From positions 1 through 64,000 of the forward strand of contig NZ_PVTS01000005.1 in NCBI RefSeq assembly GCF_003003035.1: a stretch of 64,000 bases of DNA, given 5' to 3'. Made by a program: the position numbers and the translations under genes. The notes under the pieces were generated by a model, which saw only the letters and a list, made by a program, of their open reading frames with translations, did no database searches and was not told the DNA's origin. Source of the stretch: Marinilabilia salmonicolor (GTDB lineage Bacteria; Bacteroidota; Bacteroidia; Bacteroidales; Marinilabiliaceae). Of the stretch, positions 16,081 to 23,622 are shown in pieces; positions within the stretch are counted from its first letter, which is position 1; every line of letters begins with the position of its first letter.

Positions 16081-16386
16081 GTTGCTTTCGCCCCTTCAGG
16101 GCTCCGGTTTAGTCTCTTTATTAACCATAGGGCGTTGCCCCATGCTGTTGCTCATAGGCCGTTGGCCTGTTGAAACATGGTTTCAGAATGGACATATTCT
16201 TAATCCCTCGAAAGGGTTAATGCCCCATGGAAATGAAACTTCTGACTATATGAATCTCAACCCGAAATGAAAAATAGTTTTTAACTGGACATAGTGTTCG
16301 CCCTGGAGGGGCCCAAGCACCAGCATAGGGCAACGCCCTATGCCCTACTCGAAAGGTTCAATGGAGCCCTGAAGGGGCGAAAGCAC
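16081..16386. repeat. About 305-bp imperfect inverted repeat (family F)
   Basis: The ends are a perfect 23-bp inverted pair: TGCTTTCGCCCCTTCAGGG plus CTCC at about 16083-16105, mirrored at 16362-16384. Inside, a second mirrored pair (CATAGGGCGTTGCCC near 16126 and GGGCAACGCCCTATG near 16337) can also pair. The middle holds no gene. It looks like a non-autonomous interspersed element or a large cruciform. Confidence 0.75.
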
Positions 16387-16392
16387 TCATTA

Positions 16393-16435
16393 AAAAATAC
16401 TACGGGGTTGTTTCTTTGAAAAACAACCCCGTAGA
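16393..16435 (-). terminator. Intrinsic terminator of the P5C dehydrogenase gene
   Basis: A perfect 14-bp stem, CTACGGGGTTGTTT (16401-16414) with AAACAACCCCGTAG (16422-16435), followed in the minus direction by a T-run (16393-16398). It lies 30 bp past the stop codon. Confidence 0.85.
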
Positions 16436-16465
16436 GAGAGAAAAACGTGACTTGCTAAACTATTT

Positions 16466-18097
16466 TTACTCCTCCGCCATAAATGGATAATTAAAATCCC
16501 TTGGAGGAACGAAATTTTCCTTAATGGTGCGTGGAGACACCCAGCGCATCATATTGAGCAAGGATCCTGCTTTGTCGTTGGTGCCGGATCCGCGGGCACC
16601 GCCAAATGGTTGTTGTCCAACAACAGCTCCTGTGGGTTTGTCGTTGATGTAAAAGTTGCCGGCTGCATTGACCAAACGTCTGGCCGTTTTCTCGATGATG
16701 TAACGGTCTTTGGCAAAAACAGCCCCTGTCAGGCCATAAATGGAGGTTTTATCCAGCACATCAAGCGTTTCATCGTATTTCAAATCATCATATACATAGA
16801 TGGTCAGTACCGGGCCAAAAAGTTCCTCCTCCATTGTTCTGTAGTGGGGGTTGGTTGTAAGGATAATCGTTGGTTCTATGAAATATCCTACTGATTTATC
16901 GCAACCACCTCCTGCAATGACTTTCGCCTCGGGATGCTGTTCTGCTTCTTTGATGACACTTTCCAGTTTGTCGAAAGAGGGCTCATCGATGACAGCATTC
17001 ATAAAGTTCCTGAAATCTTCGGGAGGCCCCATCTTGAGTTCCGCCAGTTGTGCCTGGACTTCATTGTTGATCTCTTCCCACCTGCTGGCCGGCATGTATG
17101 CTCTTGAAGCTGCCGAACATTTTTGCCCCTGATACTCAAAAGCTCCGCGTACAATGGCGGTGGCAACTTCCTGAGCGTTGCATGATTTGTGAGCAATGAT
17201 GAAGTCCTTTCCGCCTGTTTCGCCAACTATCCGGGGATAGGTTTTGTATCTGTGGATGTTTTCTCCGATTGTTTTCCAGATGGACTGGAACACTTCTGTG
17301 GAACCGGTGAAGTGGAACCCTGCGAAATCGGGATGGTCAAATACTTCACGTGCAACAACCGGGCCGCTGGCAAAAATGAGGTTGATTACTCCGTCAGGCA
17401 GTCCTGCTTCTCTGAAAATTTCCATGATGATGTGTGCCGAGTAAACGGCAGTCTTAGAGGGTTTCCAGACCACGGTGTTGCCCATCATAGCCGGAGCAGA
17501 AGGGAGGTTACCGGCGATGGAGGTGAAATTGAACGGCGTAAGGGCAAATACAAATCCTTCCAGTGGGCGATATTCCACCCGGTTCCAGATGTCTTTGGCC
17601 GATGTGGGTTGATCACTGTAAATCTGGGTCATGTATTGCACATTGAACCGCAGGAAATCGGCAAATTCACAGGCGCTGTCTATCTCTGCCTGAAAAGCGG
17701 TTTTGGATTGCCCCAGCATGGTGGCAGCATTTATTTTCTGACGGTAGGGACCGGCCAAAAGATCTGCTGCTTTCAGAAATATGGATGCCCGATGTTCCCA
17801 ACTCATTTCTGCCCATTTGGAGCGGGCTTTGAGTGCGGCATCAATGGCCTGATGTACATGGGCTTCATCTCCCTGGTGATAATGTCCGAGACAATGTTTT
17901 ATTTCATGGGGTGGGTGGATGGAGACTTTCTTCCCGGTTCTGATCTCTTCTCCGCCTATAATCATCGGAATGTCCATCTCTACGGAACGATAGGCTTTAA
18001 GTTGTTTCTTGAGTTCTGCACGTTCCGGTGTTCCGGGGGCATAACTCAAAACCGGTTCGTTTTTGGCAGGGGGTACCTGAAATACTCCTTTTGGCAT
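16466..18097 (-). CDS. pruA: L-glutamate gamma-semialdehyde (P5C) dehydrogenase
   Basis: Oxidises 1-pyrroline-5-carboxylate/glutamate semialdehyde to glutamate with NAD+, the second step of proline breakdown. The frame is open to 18154, but I start at ATG 18097 because MPKGVFQVPP is the usual start of this class and gives 543 residues, normal for the single-domain type. Aldehyde dehydrogenase motifs are intact: FALTPFNFTSIAGN (oxyanion Asn), VVWKPSKTA (cofactor Lys), HFTGSTEVF, the glutamate in VGETGGKDF and the catalytic Cys in EYQGQKCSAASRAY. No proline dehydrogenase lies next to it, so the first step is encoded elsewhere. A strong terminator follows. Confidence 0.93.
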   Translation of the reverse strand: MPKGVFQVPPAKNEPVLSYAPGTPERAELKKQLKAYRSVEMDIPMIIGGEEIRTGKKVSIHPPHEIKHCLGHYHQGDEAHVHQAIDAALKARSKWAEMSWEHRASIFLKAADLLAGPYRQKINAATMLGQSKTAFQAEIDSACEFADFLRFNVQYMTQIYSDQPTSAKDIWNRVEYRPLEGFVFALTPFNFTSIAGNLPSAPAMMGNTVVWKPSKTAVYSAHIIMEIFREAGLPDGVINLIFASGPVVAREVFDHPDFAGFHFTGSTEVFQSIWKTIGENIHRYKTYPRIVGETGGKDFIIAHKSCNAQEVATAIVRGAFEYQGQKCSAASRAYMPASRWEEINNEVQAQLAELKMGPPEDFRNFMNAVIDEPSFDKLESVIKEAEQHPEAKVIAGGGCDKSVGYFIEPTIILTTNPHYRTMEEELFGPVLTIYVYDDLKYDETLDVLDKTSIYGLTGAVFAKDRYIIEKTARRLVNAAGNFYINDKPTGAVVGQQPFGGARGSGTNDKAGSLLNMMRWVSPRTIKENFVPPRDFNYPFMAEE

Positions 18098-18151
18098 AGC
18101 ACTTGGTTTTTTTAGGTGTAACAAATCGCAGATTGAATGGTCTGCTTTACA

Positions 18152-18159
18152 CAAATCTA
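18152..18159 (-). promoter_or_regulatory. -7 box of pruA
   Basis: TAGATTTG on the minus strand, a perfect TAnnTTTG match, 54 bp before ATG 18097. It also argues against translation starting at 18154, which would begin at or before the predicted transcript start. Confidence 0.5.
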
Positions 18160-18218
18160 ACCAATTATCATCCTGTTAGGAATGAAAAATGTCAGGGTTT
18201 TATGTGTTATGGGAAAAG

Positions 18219-18358
18219 GCATGAAGCAGGGGGCATGAAGCATAGAGCATCAGGGGCATCAGCTTAGTCATCCGCCGGGGCTTTTTTTATCCTGTCATAA
18301 ACCTTCGGCTACCATATTGTCAATCAACTCAAAACCCTCAACTCAAAACCCAAACCTA
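18219..18358. repeat. Two heptamer arrays and a partial family E repeat
   Basis: GC recurs exactly every 7 bp at 18219, 18226, 18233, 18240 and 18247 (units like GCATGAA). Positions 18272-18318 resemble part of family E (GCCGGGGCT ... CTACCATATTGTC). Positions 18321-18355 are five perfect 7-bp units (CAATCAA, CTCAAAA, CCCTCAA, CTCAAAA, CCCAAAC), ending at the stop codon of the E1 gene. Confidence 0.8.
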
Positions 18359-20830
18359 ATAAATCGGCGGAAATTTATCCGGATACGCTTCGCCCATGAT
18401 GCCATAAACCGCGTCATACACATCTTCTGCATTGGGGTTGCTGAAGTAATCTCCGTCCGTACCATAAGCCGGTCTGTGATCCTTTGCGGTAATGGTAACG
18501 GGTTTGTGATCTAAATAGTAGAAACCTCCCTGTTCTTCAATGACTTTCTGCATCATGTAAGCCGTGGCACCTCCGGGTACATCTTCATCGAAAAAGACGA
18601 TTCGGTTGGTCTTTTTCAGCGATTCCAGGATAATGCCCTTAGTGTCGAAAGGCAGCAAGGTCTGAACATCAATGAGCTCAACAGAAATACCTGCATCTTT
18701 GAGTTGGGAGATGGCATCCGCAGCAATGCGAACGCAGGAACCGTACGTAACCAGAGTCACATCAGTTCCTTCGGTAATGATTTCCGGCACACCAAGGGGA
18801 ATCCTGAATTCGCCCCAGTTGGATGGCTGTTTCTCGCGAATGCGATAACCGTTAAGGGGTTCAATTACCAGGGCCGGATCTTCTCCCTGCAGTATTGTGT
18901 TGTACATTCCTGATGCCCTGGTCATGTCGCGTGGAACGCAGACATGGATTCCGCGAATGCTGTTGATGACCATGCTTAGTGGCGAGCCTGAATGCCAGAT
19001 GCCTTCAAGTCGGTGCCCTCTGGTTCTGACGATTACAGGGGCTTTTTGACCTCCTTTGGTTCGGTAATGGGTGGATGCCAGGTCGTCACTGAGGGTGTGC
19101 AGTGTATATAACAAATAATCGAAATACTGTATTTCTGCAATGGGTCGGAAGCCTCTCAGAGCTAATCCGATACCTTCTCCAACAATGGTTGCTTCATGAA
19201 TTCCGGTGTCCCGAACGCGCCACTCTCCGTACTTTGCCTGAAGCCCTTCAAGGGTCTGATTGACTCCTCCCAGTTTGCCCGTATCTTCTCCCAATGTCAG
19301 CACTTTAGGATTGCTTGAAAAAACAGCATCAAAATTGTCACGGATGATTTCGCGACCGGGAACCAGTGGGGCAACATCTGCATAATGGGGGGCAACGGGC
19401 TCCACCTTTAGCGGTGATTTGTCCGATTCATCGTAGAGGTAAAGGTTGTATTTTTCTTTGCCACTTTCGTAATAGTCGCTAACCCATTGTCTGAGACTCT
19501 CTTTTAACCCACCCGGTTTGTTGCAGGATACACACACATGCCGAAGAATTTTTCTTGCTGAACTGAGATTTTCTTTCCGGTTGAGACTGACGGAACCTTT
19601 GAGGCCGGAAACGATTTTTTTGATTTCGTTTTCCCGGGCAGCATCGCAGACGCAATGTTTTTGTTCCACGATGTCGATAAGTTCCTGTTTTTCCTCCTTA
19701 ATGGGGGCCAGATACCGCTCATAGGTGGTCTTCCGGGCATCAAGGGCTTCTTTGCGGGCTTCCTCTTCCAACTGATCAAGCGAAGCGTCATCGGCAAGTC
19801 CTTTTTCCAGTATCCAGTTTCGCATCTGAACCAGACAATCTTTATCTTTTTCCCATTCCAGTCTCTCCTCCGACTTGTATCGTTCATGCGATCCGGAGGT
19901 GGAATGTCCGGTGGGTTGGGTCAGTTCTTTAATATGAAAAAGCACCGGTACATGATCTTTGCGACATTTTGCGATGCCATCTTCGTATATCTGACATAAA
20001 GTTGCATAATCCCAACCATAGGCTTCGTAAATGAGGATGCCTGACTGGTCTTTTCTGCTCTTTTCCAGTCCTTTCAGTGCTTTTGAAATGCTAGCTTTGG
20101 TGGTTTGTTTTTCTACCGGAACAGATATTCCGTATCCGTCATCCCAAACAGACACTGCCATAGGAATCTGAAGAACCGAAGCCGCATTGAGTGTTTCAAA
20201 AAACAGTCCTTCAGAGGTGCTGGCATCACCAATGGTTCCAAAGGCTACTTCGTTGCCCTTGTTACTGAATTGTGTGAATTCGGACAGCTCTTCTTGTTCC
20301 CGGTAAAGTTTTGATGCCAGTGCCAAACCTGTGAGCCGGGGCATCTGGCCGGCTGTGGGACTAATATCTGATGAGGTGTTTTTACTTTTCGTCTGGTCAA
20401 TCCATTGATTGTTGGTGTCAATCAGTCTGGTTCCAAAGTGATTGTTCATGGAGCGACCACCGTTATCGGGGTTCAGTTCGGTGCGGGTTTCCCCGTACAA
20501 CATGGCAAAAAACTTTTCCGGAGTGGTCATGCCTGTGGCCAGCATAAATGTCTGGTCTCTGTAATAGCCCGATCGCCAGTCTCCTTCATTGAACTGTTTA
20601 GCCATGGCTATCTGCGCCACTTCTTTGCCGTCACCAAAAATTCCGAATTTTGCCTTTCCGTTCAATACTTCGCGACGGGCCAGTACGCTCATTTGGCGGC
20701 TGAGGTGCGCCAAACGGTAGTCCTTAAGTACTTCCTTCCTGAATTCTTCAAATCTGAGGGCTTCTTTTTTTGCCTTATCCGGTGAATCGTTGCTGATAAT
20801 TTCTTCTGTTTTCTGTTTGCTTGTCATCAT
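18356..20830 (-). CDS. Fused 2-oxoacid dehydrogenase E1 alpha/beta subunit
   Basis: An 824-residue thiamine-diphosphate enzyme with E1 alpha (about 30-330) and E1 beta (about 490-820) in one chain, as often seen in Bacteroidota. It decarboxylates a 2-oxoacid and transfers the acyl group to an E2 lipoyl domain; pyruvate or branched-chain oxoacids are both possible substrates. The alpha half shows GYYRDQTFMLATG and the ThDP motif GDASTSEGLFFETLNAAS ... VWDDGYGISVP, with Asp-Asp where many E1s have Asn-Asn. The beta half shows EDTGKLGGVNQTL, EIQYFDYLL, RTRGHRLEGIWHSGSP and DEDVPGGA. The middle 330-480 is a charged linker with CVCD and CVSCN cysteines. No E2 or E3 gene is in the window. A TAnnTTTG box lies 48 bp upstream. 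Confidence 0.9.
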   Translation of the reverse strand: MMTSKQKTEEIISNDSPDKAKKEALRFEEFRKEVLKDYRLAHLSRQMSVLARREVLNGKAKFGIFGDGKEVAQIAMAKQFNEGDWRSGYYRDQTFMLATGMTTPEKFFAMLYGETRTELNPDNGGRSMNNHFGTRLIDTNNQWIDQTKSKNTSSDISPTAGQMPRLTGLALASKLYREQEELSEFTQFSNKGNEVAFGTIGDASTSEGLFFETLNAASVLQIPMAVSVWDDGYGISVPVEKQTTKASISKALKGLEKSRKDQSGILIYEAYGWDYATLCQIYEDGIAKCRKDHVPVLFHIKELTQPTGHSTSGSHERYKSEERLEWEKDKDCLVQMRNWILEKGLADDASLDQLEEEARKEALDARKTTYERYLAPIKEEKQELIDIVEQKHCVCDAARENEIKKIVSGLKGSVSLNRKENLSSARKILRHVCVSCNKPGGLKESLRQWVSDYYESGKEKYNLYLYDESDKSPLKVEPVAPHYADVAPLVPGREIIRDNFDAVFSSNPKVLTLGEDTGKLGGVNQTLEGLQAKYGEWRVRDTGIHEATIVGEGIGLALRGFRPIAEIQYFDYLLYTLHTLSDDLASTHYRTKGGQKAPVIVRTRGHRLEGIWHSGSPLSMVINSIRGIHVCVPRDMTRASGMYNTILQGEDPALVIEPLNGYRIREKQPSNWGEFRIPLGVPEIITEGTDVTLVTYGSCVRIAADAISQLKDAGISVELIDVQTLLPFDTKGIILESLKKTNRIVFFDEDVPGGATAYMMQKVIEEQGGFYYLDHKPVTITAKDHRPAYGTDGDYFSNPNAEDVYDAVYGIMGEAYPDKFPPIY

Positions 20831-20877
20831 TGCGCTTCAATTGTGTCGGTTAAGCTCTCCATAAGCATCCAACTGGG

Positions 20878-20885
20878 CAAAGTTA
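20878..20885 (-). promoter_or_regulatory. -7 box of the fused E1 gene
   Basis: TAACTTTG on the minus strand, a perfect TAnnTTTG match, about 48 bp before the ATG at 20830. Confidence 0.5.
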
Positions 20886-20979
20886 GGGTTTTTATTGAAG
20901 GTTGAGTCACCTCTGGTTTATAGGTTGCAATACTCAAACATAAAGGGTGGCAGGAATGTTTACCCTGCTTCATTTTTTG

Positions 20980-20987
20980 TATCTTTG
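20980..20987 (+). promoter_or_regulatory. -7 box upstream of the small membrane protein at 21009
   Basis: TATCTTTG, a perfect TAnnTTTG match, 21 bp before ATG 21009, so the leader would be short. It faces away from the E1 promoter, making 20831-21008 a divergent promoter region. Confidence 0.55.
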
Positions 20988-21008
20988 TTGCTCTTAAAAT
21001 GATTGACA

Positions 21009-21224
21009 ATGATACTGAAACTTCTACTGATTACGATTGTTTTGATGGCCGGTATAACTGCTCTGTTGGGGATTCGTATTCTCATTCAGAAAGGGGGTAA
21101 ATTTCCGAATACGCACATTGGAGGAAACCGGAATATGGCTAAACGTGGAATTTACTGTGCCAACACCCAGCATAAAATCGCCAGTAAGGACAAGCGTCAT
21201 ATTCTGAAAGATACCTTGAGCTAA
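21009..21224 (+). CDS. Small single-span membrane protein, conserved type
   Basis: 71 residues from ATG 21009 (the upstream TTG at 21003 is less likely). One N-terminal membrane span (about 4-24) is followed by a basic tail with KGGKFPNTHIGGN and RGIYCANTQHK. I believe this tail pattern is seen in small Bacteroidota membrane proteins, but I know no function. It has its own TAnnTTTG promoter and is followed 134 bp on by another tiny membrane protein with separate promoter signals. Confidence 0.7.
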   Translation: MILKLLLITIVLMAGITALLGIRILIQKGGKFPNTHIGGNRNMAKRGIYCANTQHKIASKDKRHILKDTLS

Positions 21225-21297
21225 ATCTAATAGCTGCTTTTAGCTTTTGAGGAATGCTGTAAATCACAGATGAAAATTGTTGAAATAATAACAGGAT

Positions 21298-21330
21298 ATT
21301 TGCATCCGAAACTCAAAATATTTATCTTTG
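21298..21330 (+). promoter_or_regulatory. Promoter of the Cys-rich small membrane protein
   Basis: TTTG at 21298-21301 and TATCTTTG at 21323-21330, separated by 21 bp, fit the Bacteroidota TTTG / TAnnTTTG promoter. The ATG follows 28 bp later. Confidence 0.6.
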
Positions 21331-21358
21331 TAGAAGAAACGAACGAGGAGGATTTTTT

Positions 21359-21532
21359 ATGAGTAATATTTTAGTAGTGATAGGGCTGGCCATACTTTTT
21401 GTAGGTTTGGCGTTTGCAGGTCTGGCCGTTAAGAGTTTTTTCAAAAAGGATGCAACGCTGCGCACCTGTAGTGGTGGTTCATGCGGTTGCCACTCATCAG
21501 CAGACAGTTGTCAGACCGAAGTTGCGCGTTAG
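21359..21532 (+). CDS. 57-residue Cys-rich membrane protein, candidate NqrM analogue
   Basis: Reads MSNILVVIGLAILFVGLAF..., with one membrane span (about 4-24), a basic stop-transfer KSFFKK, and a short tail carrying four cysteines at 37, 42, 44 and 51 (C-x4-C-x-C-x6-C). NqrM, needed to mature the iron centre of Na+-NQR, has the same plan: one span, then four Cys including a CxC. The gene lies about 0.65 kb from apbE and the nqr operon, on the opposite strand. This link is an inference from architecture and position; the sequence is not close enough to call. A purine-rich GAGGAGG 6 bp before the ATG is unusual for this phylum, where Shine-Dalgarno sites are rare. Confidence 0.65.
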   Translation: MSNILVVIGLAILFVGLAFAGLAVKSFFKKDATLRTCSGGSCGCHSSADSCQTEVAR

Positions 21533-21565
21533 AAGATTAACCAGACCTATCTTATACCTAAGACA

Positions 21566-21752
21566 GGGAAGATTTAGACAGGCCGAAAGCCTAAGAGTAA
21601 TAGCCCAGGGCAACGCCCTGGGTTTTTTTGCTCCCTCTCATTGTTGGTCGCGACGCGACCAATAATGAGAGGGAGCGGGAGTTGTTCCCGTTTTCCTGGG
21701 GCGTTGCCCCAGGCTATTGCTTTCAGGCCGTTGACCTGTTGAAGATTCGTTT
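21566..21752. repeat. Family B cruciform repeat, copy 1
   Basis: Three nested hairpins inside an outer stem. The left arm is CCCAGGGCAACGCCCTGGG (21604-21622, followed by T7, so it could also terminate the upstream gene). The centre is TTGGTCGCGACGCGACCAA (21644-21662). The right arm is CCTGGGGCGTTGCCCCAGG near 21695-21713. The outer stem is AGGCCGAAAGCCT with TTTCAGGCC. Recurs at 23272 and 34497, with partial copies elsewhere. Confidence 0.85.
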
Positions 21753-21788
21753 TGAGGGCAACACGTTGCCCTCAGGAGAATTCAGACC

Positions 21789-22024
21789 AATTAGCCGTCC
21801 ATAAATTAAGTAAACTCTGTTTTTAGAGCTATTTCTGGTCAGAAAGTGCCAGTTGCAAGGCTTGCGACCGCGTGCAGCCTAAAGCTTTAGCGCCGTGCCG
21901 TCGGCAAGCCTTTGGCGGCCGATGGGTGGCGCAAGTCCGAAAATACGGAGTTTACTCATCGTAAATGAGTAATTTTCGGACGAGCGTAACGACGCAAATG
22001 GTGCTTTATGGACAGAAACTAATT
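21789..22024. repeat. Family A hairpin element, copy A1 (with insert)
   Basis: Terminal repeat AATTAGCCGTCCATAAATTAA at the left and TTTATGGACAGAAACTAATT at the right. The inner stem is GTCCGAAAAT/ATTTTCGGAC around TTTACTC..GTAAA. An extra segment of about 65 bp with the palindrome CTAAAGCTTTAG interrupts the left arm. It shares its right end with copy A2. Confidence 0.85.
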
Positions 22025-22193
22025 AGTGTCCGTCTATAAACTAAGCAAAGTTGTTCAAGTTCGCTGTTTCTGTTCAGAAGGTTCCGTTTACAAGGCTTGC
22101 CATTAGCGGAAATGCGGAGTTTACTTGAGTAAATGAGCAATTTCCGCTAATGGCGTAACGCAGTAAACGGGACTTTATGGACAGACTCTAATT
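22021..22193. repeat. Family A hairpin element, copy A2, overlapping the apbE stop codon
   Basis: 173 bp. The inner stem CATTAGCGGAAAT/ATTTCCGCTAATG differs in sequence from A1 but is fully paired. Its right end CTCTAATTAG contains the apbE stop (CTA at 22188-22190 is TAG on the minus strand). Confidence 0.88.
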
Positions 22194-23198
22194 AGTGAGG
22201 TATTTCTTAAACCCTGTAGTCAAAGAAACCTCCATTCCGTCCTCTGTGCTGAATATGAAGCACCCTTCCATTTCCGGATGTTTTTGCATTAATTCCATAC
22301 TTTTTTCCACTCCCATCACCATACATGCTGTTGCATAGGCATCGGCAGTCATACAATCGTCGGCTATCACCGATGCACTTAGCAGAGAATGTTCCACCGG
22401 CATCCCTGAAACGGGGTCGATGGTGTGGGCATACTTTTTTCCCGTTTTTTCGTCGATGTAAAATTGCCGGTAGTTTCCGCTTGTTGCCAGAGCTTTTCCT
22501 GATAGTTGTATAATGAACTGTAACTCGCGGTCCGAGGCAGTTGGGTCATCAATGGGTTTGTCTATACCCACTTTCCAGTGGTCTCCTCTTGAGTTTAGGC
22601 CGCTGCAAACAATTTCGCCCCCAATTTCCACCAAAAAATTTTCACATCCGGATTCTGACAGGATTTGTGCTGCCACATCCACACCGTACCCTTTGGCTAT
22701 GGCTGAAGCATCCAACATAACCCCGGGGTGGGATTTAATTACGGAATCACCCGTAAGTTTCAGGTAATTCATGCCTACAAGTTGCTTCAATGCTTCAATT
22801 TTTTCGGGAGTCATCTCCTCTTTGTTGGTAAATCCAAACCCCCATGCATTGACAAGGGGGGCTACTGTCATGTCGAATGCCCCATCTGTGGCAGCGCTTA
22901 TTTTTTTACCCGCCTCAAATACATTCCGAAAATGGAGGTTTGTCTGAGTGCCGTTTTCAGACTTATTGAGCAGTGAAATAACAGAGGTGCTGTCGTAAGT
23001 GGAAAGGGACTGGTTAACGGATTTCAGGGCCTGCAATACCTCCTGGTGAAGGTCTTTCCCGTCCGGACTTTCATAAATGATGTGGTAATAGGTGCCAAAA
23101 ACTTCGCCCTGGTTCTTTATCCAGGTTGATTGGTTACAGCCAGACAAGAAGAGGAATACTGAAACCAGGAATACGGGAGTTGTTTTTAAAAGCTTCAT
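22188..23198 (-). CDS. apbE: FAD:protein FMN transferase lipoprotein (ApbE)
   Basis: Attaches FMN through a phosphoester bond to threonines of NqrB and NqrC, using FAD, on the outer face of the inner membrane. I start at ATG 23198 (336 residues) because it gives a lipoprotein signal with lipobox LSGC; the frame is open to 23222. Family motifs are present: GTYYHI near the start, AIAKGYGVD, EIGGEIVCSG, TSGNYRQFY, HTIDPVSG and the Mg2+-binding TADAYATACMVMG. It lies immediately downstream of nqrF, separated by a terminator and a cruciform repeat, and has its own TAnnTTTG box. The last codon and stop lie within a family A element. Confidence 0.93.
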   Translation of the reverse strand: MKLLKTTPVFLVSVFLFLSGCNQSTWIKNQGEVFGTYYHIIYESPDGKDLHQEVLQALKSVNQSLSTYDSTSVISLLNKSENGTQTNLHFRNVFEAGKKISAATDGAFDMTVAPLVNAWGFGFTNKEEMTPEKIEALKQLVGMNYLKLTGDSVIKSHPGVMLDASAIAKGYGVDVAAQILSESGCENFLVEIGGEIVCSGLNSRGDHWKVGIDKPIDDPTASDRELQFIIQLSGKALATSGNYRQFYIDEKTGKKYAHTIDPVSGMPVEHSLLSASVIADDCMTADAYATACMVMGVEKSMELMQKHPEMEGCFIFSTEDGMEVSLTTGFKKYLTN

Positions 23199-23219
23199 TT
23201 TTTCAACAAATAATTTGTG

Positions 23220-23227
23220 CAAAAATA
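23220..23227 (-). promoter_or_regulatory. -7 box of apbE
   Basis: TATTTTTG on the minus strand, a perfect TAnnTTTG match, about 22 bp before ATG 23198. It suggests apbE is transcribed separately from nqrA-F. Confidence 0.5.
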
Positions 23228-23271
23228 GAACAATTATTTTTTAACCTTCCTTTTGGATAAAACAGGTAAGA

Positions 23272-23462
23272 TTTAAACAGGCTGAAAGCCTGAAAGCAAT
23301 AGCCCAGGGCAACGCCCTGGGTTTTAAGGGTTCCCTCATCCCCCCCTCTCATTATTGGTCGCGTCGCGACCAATAATGAGAGGGGGGGAGTTGTTACAAT
23401 TTTCCTGGGGCGCTGCCCCAGGCTATTGCTTAAAGACCTTCGGCCTTTTTAAACCATTCTCT
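23272..23462. repeat. Family B cruciform repeat, copy 2, with a perfect 49-bp palindrome
   Basis: Positions 23340-23388 form a perfect palindrome centred on 23364 (seven C, TCTCATTATTGGTCGCG, T, then the exact complement). It is flanked by side hairpins CCCAGGGCAACGCCCTGGG (about 23303-23321) and CCTGGGGCGCTGCCCCAGG (about 23404-23422) and outer arms AAGCAATAG/CTATTGCTT. Confidence 0.88.
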
Positions 23463-23581
23463 CAACTTGTCAAAATGGCATTACGTAATTCCCTAATAAG
23501 AAAAATCCTGATTTTTTGGGGATTGCCTTATACAAAAACAGGTGATGTGTAAACAAACTGAAGGTCTGGAAAATGATCATC

Positions 23582-23617
23582 AAAAAAAGCCCCGTCTGTT
23601 TTGACGGGGCTTTTTTT
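23582..23617. terminator. Bidirectional terminator after nqrF
   Basis: A7 then GCCCCGTC (to 23596), loop TGTTTT, then GACGGGGC and T7 (23603-23617). A perfect stem with T-runs both ways, 5 bp past the nqrF stop; it should end the nqr transcript. Confidence 0.9.
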
Positions 23618-23622
23618 ATCGT

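Noticed and set aside
17189-18115. 308-codon plus-strand frame inside pruA
   Set aside because: Opposite-strand shadow of a clear aldehyde dehydrogenase; no domain and no promoter.
21604-21630. A dedicated terminator for the 21359 gene
   Set aside because: The hairpin and T-run could terminate, but the same hairpin is a standard part of family B, so I list it as repeat and note the possible double use.
21789-22193. A CRISPR-like array from the tandem family A copies
   Set aside because: Copies share long ends and paired stems, with no short identical repeats and unique spacers and no cas genes.
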